Source: JAVBUZ01 sp031554725
GTDB lineage: Bacteria > Bacillota > Clostridia > Lachnospirales > Lachnospiraceae
Assembly: GCA_031554725.1 (NCBI GenBank)
Contig: JAVBUZ010000178.1
Coordinates: forward strand, 1-5,940
Direction: 5' to 3'
Length of the DNA: 5,940 bases
Shown here: positions 1 to 5,940 of the stretch, in pieces
Position numbering within the stretch: position 1 is the stretch's first letter
Layout: each line of letters begins with the position of its first letter
Notes under the pieces: model-generated
The model's input: the letters and a program-made list of their open reading frames with translations, nothing else
What the model was told of the DNA's origin: nothing
The model's database searches: none
Position numbers and translations under genes: made by a program

Positions 1-1544
1 GACTAGGGTATTATGAGTATTTTTGTTTCTGTGAAGAGATTGGGGCAAAGCCACTTCCTGTTCTTCCGGCAGCATACGACCCTCACCTACAAAGAATGGT
101 GCCGCTAGATGCTTTAGATGAGTGGATTGACGATGCACTCGATTTGATAGAGTTTGCAAATGGTGATATAGATACCACATGGGGAAAAATACGTAAGGAT
201 TTAGGACATGAAAAGCCTTTTTATTTGGAATACATTGGAATCGGCAACGAGGAAGTAGGAGAAGGATTTTTTGAGCGCTTCCCTTATTTTCAAAAAGCAA
301 TAGCTAAGAAATATCCAGAGATAAAAATAGTTGGCAGCAGTGGGCCTTTTGCAGCAGGTAGTGAGTTTGAAAAGGGCTGGGAATGCGCCAGAACCCACGG
401 AGCTGACCTAGTAGATGAGCATTACTACATGGCGCCTGAGTGGTTTATTGCCAATCACCAGCGCTATGATAGCTATGACCGAAAGGGACCCAAAGTATTT
501 TTAGGAGAATTCGCTAGCTGGGGTAATACTTGGTACAATGCACTAGTGGAAGCTTCTTATATGGTTGGGTTAGAGCGAAATGCAGATGTAGTTGGTCTAG
601 TATGCTATGCGCCTCTATTATGCAATGTAAACTATGTGAATTGGCGCCCAGATATGATTTGGTTTAATAACCATCAGGTATATGGAACGCCAAACTATTA
701 CGTGCAGAAGCTTTTTATGAATCATCAGGGGGATGTTCGGATAGCGGCTTCTATAGAAGCGTCTGAGCAAGAGAAAAATACCAAGGCCAGCAGGGCAAAA
801 GATCCAATTACAGGCGGCTACGGACTATTTCCACAACGAGGGGTAACGGCTAAATATGAAGATATATGCGTAGAAATATTGGATAAGGATATAAAAGAAA
901 AAATAAAGGACAGTGTGATACTTGCGGATGGTGATGAAGTTTTACGCCTTGGAGCAACCCACTCATCCCATTATAAAATTACACTTAAAGCGACTATGCT
1001 ATCAGGCATTCAAGGCTTTAGACTACAATTTGGGATTCAGGAAGAGGGTCTCTTTAATTGGGAGCTTGGCGGCTGGCAAAATCAAGATAGCATTATTACC
1101 CAGGACATCCATGGTAGAAATACCTGCTTTACCCAGTCCCTATTCACCGTGGAACATGAAAGAACCTATAATCTAATGCTAGAGGTAGAGGGAAGAGTAG
1201 TTCGTGCCTACATTGATGGAGAGCAGATACACCAGGTAGAAATATTACCTGTAATAGAAAAGACACTGTATGTATCAGCGTCAAAGGATAAAGAGACAAA
1301 AGAGCTAATAATTAAGGTGGTAAATATAAAAGATACCGATGTAGAAGCTACAATAAACTTTGCAGACGAGAGCACCTTTGCAGAAGGAACCGTATATATC
1401 ATGGAAGGCTACCAGAAAGAAGATTCAAATACCTTTGAAGAACCCCAAAAGGTTGCGCCAATAGAGCAAAAGGCGATGCTTCATAGCGGAAGTGCTTACT
1501 TGTTTAAAAGGGAGTCATTACATGTGTTTAGATTAAGTATGTAG
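1..1544 (+). CDS. GH51 alpha-L-arabinofuranosidase, 5' end outside the window
   Basis: This gene encodes a retaining glycoside hydrolase expected to release alpha-L-arabinofuranosyl residues from arabinan, arabinoxylan or their oligosaccharides. The frame is open from the window edge (first whole codon at 3) and begins with LGYYEYFCFCEEIGAKPLPV, a conserved GH51 barrel stretch. The ATG at 96 is therefore internal and the true start lies upstream. The acid/base glutamate is in the GIGNEE motif (GAG at 249-251). DEHYYMAPEWF follows at 414-446, and the nucleophile is in FLGEFAS (GAA at 507-509). After the barrel, a LamG/CBM-like beta insert (roughly 820-1235, with NWELGGWQNQD) interrupts the C-terminal beta-sandwich. 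The sandwich resumes at LYVSASKDKETKELIIKVVN and ends in a normal GH51-like tail, so the 3' end is intact. This layout resembles the plant/Bacteroides-type GH51 branch. Family assignment is firm; substrate is inferred. Secretion cannot be judged without the N-terminus. Confidence 0.93.
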   Translation, partial: LGYYEYFCFCEEIGAKPLPVLPAAYDPHLQRMVPLDALDEWIDDALDLIEFANGDIDTTWGKIRKDLGHEKPFYLEYIGIGNEEVGEGFFERFPYFQKAIAKKYPEIKIVGSSGPFAAGSEFEKGWECARTHGADLVDEHYYMAPEWFIANHQRYDSYDRKGPKVFLGEFASWGNTWYNALVEASYMVGLERNADVVGLVCYAPLLCNVNYVNWRPDMIWFNNHQVYGTPNYYVQKLFMNHQGDVRIAASIEASEQEKNTKASRAKDPITGGYGLFPQRGVTAKYEDICVEILDKDIKEKIKDSVILADGDEVLRLGATHSSHYKITLKATMLSGIQGFRLQFGIQEEGLFNWELGGWQNQDSIITQDIHGRNTCFTQSLFTVEHERTYNLMLEVEGRVVRAYIDGEQIHQVEILPVIEKTLYVSASKDKETKELIIKVVNIKDTDVEATINFADESTFAEGTVYIMEGYQKEDSNTFEEPQKVAPIEQKAMLHSGSAYLFKRESLHVFRLSM

Positions 1545-1574
1545 TGACAAAGTAAAGTAGACTTGGTATTATGT

Positions 1575-1630
1575 GATAACTATCTTTGCCTGTGACTTAA
1601 TGGTATAATTATAGGCAAAGATAGTTTATC
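1575..1630. repeat. Long inverted repeat enclosing a promoter (operator or terminator candidate)
   Basis: The arms AACTATCTTTGCCT (1578-1591) and AGGCAAAGATAGTT (1613-1626) are exact reverse complements across a 21-base loop. A further GAT/ATC pairs outside them (1575-1577 with 1628-1630) if T1627 is bulged. Each arm also contains a small palindrome, GATA-N2-TATC at 1575-1584 and GATA-N3-TATC at 1620-1630. In RNA read through from the GH51 gene this would form a strong hairpin, but no clean U-tract follows (TTTATCCTTGG), so it is not a textbook intrinsic terminator. As DNA, the arms would flank the -10 element, one over the -35 region and one over the transcription start, as expected for a paired repressor-binding site. 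Both roles are inference; the symmetry is directly visible. Confidence 0.8.
1601..1609 (+). promoter_or_regulatory. Extended -10 promoter (TGGTATAAT) for the lipoprotein/ABC operon
   Basis: TGG followed by a perfect TATAAT (1604-1609) matches the extended -10 consensus TGnTATAAT of primary-sigma promoters. No good -35 box lies 16-18 bases upstream (the 17-base position reads TATCTT), which fits extended -10 promoters that depend little on -35. Transcription would start near 1615-1617 and give a leader of about 26-28 bases before the ATG at 1643. The element sits in the loop of the inverted repeat, so a protein bound to the arms would control access to it. Confidence 0.68.
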
Positions 1631-1633
1631 CTT

Positions 1634-1637
1634 GGAG
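1634..1637 (+). promoter_or_regulatory. Shine-Dalgarno site of the lipoprotein gene
   Basis: GGAG lies five bases before the ATG at 1643. It supports that start, which also gives a clean lipoprotein signal peptide. The site is just downstream of the right arm of the inverted repeat, so in a read-through RNA it would stay outside the hairpin. Confidence 0.65.
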
Positions 1638-1642
1638 AAAAG

Positions 1643-2974
1643 ATGAAAAAACAAAGTAAAATTATAGCATTAATATGTATGATGGTATTTGGATTAACGG
1701 GGTGCCAAAACAAAGATTATGGTGACTGTTACATAGAAGGAAGCGATTACCAATGTATGCTTCAAGGAAGAAACGAGTTTTCACAGAAAGAGGCTCGAGG
1801 AAGTGAAGGATACTTTTTTTTACGTGGAAATCATATTTTATTTTTAGACGACAATAAGCAGACACTTGTTCCCTTATGTAATAAGGCAGATTGCTTACAT
1901 AATGAGGAAATAGATGAAAACCGTTACAAGGAATGCAATGCATATGTAAGTAATATTGCTTATGATGCATTGCGTGGAATATCTTACTGTAATGGGTACT
2001 TATACTACCTAGTTAAGGAATTTGATGCAGATGGTCAACATCAAATATTATATCGCATGAAGGAAGATGGTTCAGAAAAGCAAATCCTATATAAATGGGA
2101 AGAGTGGTCGGTAGAGCAATGGTGCATTCATCGAGATACATTATACTTTGTAGAGCATACTTATGAAGTGGTAAAAAATGGAGAGAATCAGAATGAAACA
2201 GTTGAGAATTATGCGGTGAAGAAATTGAATCTGGTTGGACTTAAGTCTAAGAAACCAGAGACAATCTATAAAGTGGCGGATGAACTAACCGTATATTCTA
2301 TAGGAGGAGTAAAAGCATATGGGGAACATATCTATTTTAAGATACATGCAGCAACATTGTCTGATACAACCTTGATTACAGACGAAAATTATTTGGATTA
2401 TACCTACTTTAAGGAACTAACATACGATATAAAAACTGGAGAATGCAAAGAATTAGAATTACCAGAGGCAAAAAAGGGAGTGTATATTAATACGATTACC
2501 TTTTGGAATGGGAAGTTAATTTTAAAGGAGTACGATTTTAACCAAGAGCTGGATGGTAAAGCAAATTCTTGGTTAGCGGATTTAGATGGATCGAATGTAG
2601 AGGTTTTTGAAACGGACAAAATACAGGGTGAAGCTTATATTAGTGATGGAAAATATCTCTATGTTTCCAATTCACCATTAGTAATACGTGGATATGATAA
2701 TAAACAGATTTATAGAGTCTATGACGAGAATATGAACTTAGTTGATACCCTTGCGATGCCATTTAGTAGTGCTGTCGATCCAGCAATTGGTATGGAAGAG
2801 GGACAATACATTTTTATAGAAAATGAGGACTATACGGGAGCGCAACTTTATTTCTTTGATAAAGAGACAATAGGAACATATCAAGGAGAGAAATATAAAA
2901 TAAGCCTAATTGCTGATTGGAAAAATCCACCAGAGGAGTTAACAACAATTCGGTTTATGCAAGGATTAGAATAA
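1643..2974 (+). CDS. Predicted beta-propeller-like lipoprotein with a Cys/His cluster
   Basis: This is a 443-residue predicted surface lipoprotein of unknown specific function. Residues 1-21 form a lipoprotein signal (MKKQSK, a hydrophobic core, lipobox LTGC with C21), so the mature protein should be lipid-anchored outside the membrane. The rest shows about seven degenerate repeats, each a small 'xNGxLYF' strand pair followed by 'LYxxDxDG', at roughly residues 55-79, 113-152, 160-211, 221-273, 283-322, 331-371 and 383-426. This suggests a seven-bladed propeller of the TolB/DUF5050-like kind. A cluster C79-x4-C84-x-H86-x11-C98 lies between repeats 1 and 2 and could bind metal or form disulfides; C29 and C38 are additional cysteines. 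It heads an apparent operon, 14 bases before the permease gene, so a role as extracytoplasmic partner or sensor of that transporter is plausible. Lipoprotein status is well supported; the fold is inferred from repeat pattern and the partner role from context. Confidence 0.85.
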   Translation: MKKQSKIIALICMMVFGLTGCQNKDYGDCYIEGSDYQCMLQGRNEFSQKEARGSEGYFFLRGNHILFLDDNKQTLVPLCNKADCLHNEEIDENRYKECNAYVSNIAYDALRGISYCNGYLYYLVKEFDADGQHQILYRMKEDGSEKQILYKWEEWSVEQWCIHRDTLYFVEHTYEVVKNGENQNETVENYAVKKLNLVGLKSKKPETIYKVADELTVYSIGGVKAYGEHIYFKIHAATLSDTTLITDENYLDYTYFKELTYDIKTGECKELELPEAKKGVYINTITFWNGKLILKEYDFNQELDGKANSWLADLDGSNVEVFETDKIQGEAYISDGKYLYVSNSPLVIRGYDNKQIYRVYDENMNLVDTLAMPFSSAVDPAIGMEEGQYIFIENEDYTGAQLYFFDKETIGTYQGEKYKISLIADWKNPPEELTTIRFMQGLE

Positions 2975-2977
2975 AAA

Positions 2978-2982
2978 AGAGA
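2978..2982 (+). promoter_or_regulatory. Weak Shine-Dalgarno site of the permease gene
   Basis: AGAGA lies six bases before the ATG at 2989, in the 14-base gap after the lipoprotein stop codon. It is a poorer match to AGGAGG than the sites of the two flanking genes (GGAG and GAGGG). The permease may be translated less strongly, or partly by coupling to the upstream gene. Confidence 0.45.
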
Positions 2983-2988
2983 AAATAG

Positions 2989-5073
2989 ATGAAAACAATT
3001 TGGCAATATGAATTAATTAAAATTTGTAAAAAAAGAATGTTTATTGTTTTATCCATCTTATTGCTAATAGGCAATCTTCTGACATTACATACGTATGAGA
3101 GAACAAAGAGCACATTTTTTTATGCATATGAACAAAAGAATCAATACCAGAGTTATTTGGCAGGAGATGAACAGGCGGATATTGATGGATATTATCAGAG
3201 AGAACTTCTACAGCAAGAGAAATACTTAGCCACCTATCCCAAATTTCTTGATGAGATGAGTATTCGCGCAGAAGAATTAAAAAGCTTGTCAACATATTCA
3301 GATAAGAATAGTTATGTATACCGTAACTTGGATAAAACATGTAAAGATTTTGATTCACTGTCTGGTATAGTGGTGGTAGAGGATAATTGTTTTGGCATTC
3401 GTGAGCTAATAAAGTATGACTGGGGTATTCTATTTCTCCTGATTTTTATTGCTATTACTTCCTATTTTTTATTTTATCATGAGCGTAATCAAGGGCTGCT
3501 GCTATTGATAAAGGGAACGAAAAAAGGTCATATTCCATTGGCAACATCAAAACTAGGAACGATGTTTTTTCTGACACTTCTTTATGAGATGTTTCAAGAA
3601 GGAAGCACAATCCTATTGCTGGGTTATTTTTATGGTTATGGTAATCTAGGTAGAAGTATACAGTCAGTATCAGAGTTTCGAAACTGTCCATATAGGTTGT
3701 CTGTAATCATGGCGATACTGGTCATTTTTTTGATTCGTGTGGTGATTGCCGAGGTACTAGCAAGCATTTTATTTTTGATAAGTGTTGTAGTTCGAAATGA
3801 ATTGTTGGCAATTTTGCTGATGGGATTGCTATTTGGTGTGGAGTTTTGGGTGGCAAAAACATTATCAATTACAGGATCCTTAAATGGACTAAAGTGTATC
3901 AATGTATTTTTTTATTGGAATGCAAAACAAGCATTAGGTGTTTATCAAAATTTAAATCTTAATGGATATGCGGCTTCAAAGGATATATGTGCACTGATTG
4001 TGGCATTGCTATTGAGTACTAGTTGTGCAATCTATGGTATCGTTCGATTTCATCTTTCTTGTCAGATTCGTTCGGAGAGCAAATTGGAAAAACTGTTAGT
4101 TTGGATGAGTAAAAAGACTAGGTTTCTTTGGGGGCACACTAGTTTGCTGAGATTCGAATGTTCCAAGGTAGTGATTCAACAAAAGAAGTGTTGGTTGTTA
4201 TTTTTTTTGCTAATACTATTTATTTTTGAAATTATAACGACGCAAAGAAAAACTTTCTATTCAACAGCTGGTATAGCGCAGTATCATGCTCATTTGAGCC
4301 ACTTGGCTGGAAAGGTGACGGATGAAAGCATTGTATATGTAGATTCAGAGATAGCATATATTGAAGAGCTATATCAGCAGCTGAAGCAAATAGGGTCTGA
4401 TACAACAGGCAAGAATGCTATCCTTTCTTTGCAAATAAAAGCGGAATTAGAAGCTCGAGAAGAAGGTGCATACATGCTTTTGAATCAACTCGATGCCCTG
4501 AAAGAAAAGACGGGCAATCTATACGACAAATATTGGGTGGATGAGCTAGCTTATAAGGATAAGATGGAGGATGTTAAAGCGAATGTAGCATGGTGGTTTA
4601 TAGGAATGACAGCAACTATTATTTGGACTAGCGGAATTTATCCTAATGATGAAAAAAAGAAGCTTCTTCCTTTGCTACGGTCCACAAAAAAAGGTCGTAG
4701 AAATTTGATTATTAAAAAGAATCTATGTATTGCCATAGGCACATTGATAATCTTTATTCTTACACAGCTTCCATTGTTAATGGGTTTTTACGGGATTGAT
4801 AGTTTTGCAGTTTTATCACAAAAAATGAGTGATTTGACGTGGACACTGTTTTCGGGAGAAATGACCATTGGTACATTTTTATTTATATTATTTTTATTAA
4901 AAGCAATAACTTTTAGTTTGGGAGCTTTTGGAGGAGTGCAGATATCGAAAGTGACTCACAATGAAGCAATTACAAATATTATAGGCATAGGTGTTATAGG
5001 CATAGTGGCCGTTATGCTACTATATTTTCATATAGATATTAGTGTTGCTATGCTTAGATTACTGCAGCGGTAG
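2989..5073 (+). CDS. ABC-2-type permease, two half-permeases fused in tandem
   Basis: This 694-residue integral membrane protein is probably the transmembrane subunit of an ABC-2 exporter. The first half has a basic N-terminus, a membrane segment at about 16-34, an external loop of about 110 residues, then segments near 146-163, 190-213, 238-268, 271-288 and 334-353. After a basic cytoplasmic linker (354-401) the pattern restarts: segment 402-417, an external loop of about 115 residues, then segments near 534-551, 579-600, 627-648 and 661-681. Matching cytoplasmic motifs support duplication: LLLIKGTKKG (171-180) and LLPLLRSTKKG (559-569), 389 residues apart, each just after the second segment of its half. 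Half 2 seems one membrane segment shorter than half 1. The ATG at 2989 gives a typical N-in permease start. The ATPase gene follows after 12 bases. The membrane-protein call is firm and the ABC-2 role is supported by the neighbour; the substrate is unknown, with peptide, lipid or antibiotic all possible. Confidence 0.85.
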   Translation: MKTIWQYELIKICKKRMFIVLSILLLIGNLLTLHTYERTKSTFFYAYEQKNQYQSYLAGDEQADIDGYYQRELLQQEKYLATYPKFLDEMSIRAEELKSLSTYSDKNSYVYRNLDKTCKDFDSLSGIVVVEDNCFGIRELIKYDWGILFLLIFIAITSYFLFYHERNQGLLLLIKGTKKGHIPLATSKLGTMFFLTLLYEMFQEGSTILLLGYFYGYGNLGRSIQSVSEFRNCPYRLSVIMAILVIFLIRVVIAEVLASILFLISVVVRNELLAILLMGLLFGVEFWVAKTLSITGSLNGLKCINVFFYWNAKQALGVYQNLNLNGYAASKDICALIVALLLSTSCAIYGIVRFHLSCQIRSESKLEKLLVWMSKKTRFLWGHTSLLRFECSKVVIQQKKCWLLFFLLILFIFEIITTQRKTFYSTAGIAQYHAHLSHLAGKVTDESIVYVDSEIAYIEELYQQLKQIGSDTTGKNAILSLQIKAELEAREEGAYMLLNQLDALKEKTGNLYDKYWVDELAYKDKMEDVKANVAWWFIGMTATIIWTSGIYPNDEKKKLLPLLRSTKKGRRNLIIKKNLCIAIGTLIIFILTQLPLLMGFYGIDSFAVLSQKMSDLTWTLFSGEMTIGTFLFILFLLKAITFSLGAFGGVQISKVTHNEAITNIIGIGVIGIVAVMLLYFHIDISVAMLRLLQR

Positions 5074-5085
5074 AAGAGGGAAAAG

Positions 5086-5940
5086 ATGAAACTGAGATTA
5101 GAGGGTATAAAAAAGAGTTACAATCATGGAAAGACATATGCCGTTTCGGATTTTTCAATGGAATTCACACCAGGTGTTTATGGATTATTGGGTCCGAATG
5201 GAGCTGGTAAGAGCACTCTAATGAATATGATTTCGGATAATTTGAAAAGTGATGAAGGAGCTATTACGTTGGACGGTGAGCTAATTGAAAAATTGGGAGC
5301 AAAATACCGAGAGTGCCTAGGATATATGCCACAACAGCAGAATCTATATGATGATTTTACTGGCGAGCAATTCCTGTGGTACATGGCCTCTCTAAAGGGG
5401 TTAAGTAAAAAAGAGGCTAAGATACAGATTGAAAGTATGTTGCAGATTGTTAATCTTTCGAATGATCGATATAAGAAACTAAAATCCTATTCCGGAGGAA
5501 TGAAACAGCGAATCCTAATTGCACAGGCATTGCTAAATGATTCAAAGATATTGCTTATGGATGAGCCAACGGCGGGACTTGATCCCAAGGAGCGAATACG
5601 TATCAGAAATTTTATCAGTGAAGTATCCAAAGATAAAATTGTGTTATTGGCAACCCATGTGGTATCAGATGTAGAATATATTGCTAAGGAAATTATAATT
5701 ATGCATCAAGGACAAGTTCTAAAAAAAGGAACTCCACAGCAGCTGATACTGGATATGCAAAACAAGGTATTTGAGGTGTTTGTGACAGAAGAAGAAAAAA
5801 AGCAATATGAAATGTCAGACTATAGAATCGCCAATATTATGTTTTCGGCTGAAAAAATATGCCTTCGGATAGTCTCGGATGCAGTACCTAACATAGGGGA
5901 AGTAGAGGTGGTTAGACCATGCCTTGAGGATGTGTATGTG
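5086..5940 (+). CDS. ABC transporter ATP-binding protein, 3' end outside the window
   Basis: The frame is open from ATG 5086 to the window edge (285 codons, no stop). It encodes the cytoplasmic ATPase of an ABC-2-type transporter, which powers the adjacent permease. Motifs in order are: Walker A GPNGAGKST (36-44), Q-loop at YMPQQQNLYDDFT (80-92), ABC signature YSGGMKQR (135-142), Walker B ILLMDEP with catalytic E160 (155-161), D-loop GLDP (164-167) and switch histidine H191 in ATHVVSDVE. All key residues are present, so the enzyme should be active. The C-terminal extension ends PCLEDVYV at the window edge, resembling the usual 'PSLEDVYL' ending of this family, so only a few codons are probably missing. 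GAGGG (5076-5080) lies five bases before the ATG and supports the start. The gap to the permease stop is 12 bases, consistent with one transcript. Substrate cannot be deduced from this subunit. Confidence 0.95.
   Translation, partial: MKLRLEGIKKSYNHGKTYAVSDFSMEFTPGVYGLLGPNGAGKSTLMNMISDNLKSDEGAITLDGELIEKLGAKYRECLGYMPQQQNLYDDFTGEQFLWYMASLKGLSKKEAKIQIESMLQIVNLSNDRYKKLKSYSGGMKQRILIAQALLNDSKILLMDEPTAGLDPKERIRIRNFISEVSKDKIVLLATHVVSDVEYIAKEIIIMHQGQVLKKGTPQQLILDMQNKVFEVFVTEEEKKQYEMSDYRIANIMFSAEKICLRIVSDAVPNIGEVEVVRPCLEDVYV

Noticed and set aside
96..98. ATG at 96 as the true start of the GH51 gene
   Set aside because: The frame is open upstream to the window edge and encodes the conserved LGYYEYF and GAKPLPVLPA segments of the GH51 barrel; there is no Shine-Dalgarno before 96.
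922..1176. Overlapping + strand frame of 84 codons inside the GH51 gene
   Set aside because: It is out of frame with a gene whose protein matches GH51 throughout, and has no ribosome-binding site or recognisable product.
1588..1609. Classical -35/-10 promoter using TTGCCT with TATAAT
   Set aside because: The spacing is only about 12 bases, too short for a -35/-10 pair; the extended -10 reading fits better.
1662..1970. Minus-strand open frame of 102 codons opposite the lipoprotein gene
   Set aside because: The + strand codes for a signal peptide, lipobox and repeats here; the antisense product has no family resemblance.
3041..3902. Several minus-strand open frames (78-105 codons) opposite the permease gene
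   Set aside because: They lie wholly within a well-supported + strand gene, show no recognisable domains, and have no convincing start signals; they are antisense shadows.
4201..4208. Runs of eight T in coding sequence (also at 1814-1821) as phase-variation switches
   Set aside because: Both genes are intact and runs of this length are expected in AT-rich hydrophobic coding regions; nothing else suggests slippage control.
4979..5005. Short direct repeat TTATAGGCATAG, two copies with a 15-base period
   Set aside because: It encodes the Ile/Gly-rich stretch of a membrane segment (IIGIGVIGIV) and is explained by low-complexity coding sequence.
1..5940. CRISPR arrays, tRNA or rRNA genes, insertion sequences
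   Set aside because: No regularly spaced repeats, RNA gene signatures, transposase reading frames or terminal repeats of mobile elements were seen.

Overview
The window looks like AT-rich Firmicutes DNA, most likely from a clostridial or Lachnospiraceae-type anaerobe. Supporting signs are a low-GC codon style, purine-rich Shine-Dalgarno sequences, an extended -10 promoter (TGnTATAAT), a plant-polysaccharide glycosidase, and a lipoprotein/ABC-2 exporter module of a kind common in gut and soil clostridia. The assignment is by general resemblance only; no species is claimed. All convincing genes are on the + strand.

Layout. (1) Positions 1-1544 hold the 3' part of a GH51 alpha-L-arabinofuranosidase gene whose start lies before the window. 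Both catalytic glutamates and the complete C-terminal beta region are present. (2) Positions 1545-1642 are a 98-base intergenic region. It contains a striking inverted repeat (14-bp perfect arms) whose 21-base loop carries an extended -10 promoter for the next gene. (3) Positions 1643-2974 encode a predicted lipoprotein with about seven beta-propeller-like repeats and a Cys/His cluster. (4) Positions 2989-5073 encode a 694-residue membrane protein that reads as two ABC-2-type half-permeases fused in tandem. (5) From 5086 to the window end runs an ABC transporter ATP-binding subunit with all nucleotide-binding motifs; only its last few codons are probably missing.

Genes 3-5 are separated by 14 and 12 bases and appear to form one operon driven from the promoter at about 1601-1609. 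The simplest reading is an ABC-2 export or membrane-remodelling system. A double-length permease would supply both transmembrane halves, an ATPase homodimer would supply energy, and an extracytoplasmic propeller lipoprotein would act as partner, sensor or chaperone. The substrate cannot be told from sequence. The GH51 gene is functionally unrelated, looks visibly richer in GC, and probably belongs to a separate sugar-utilisation unit.
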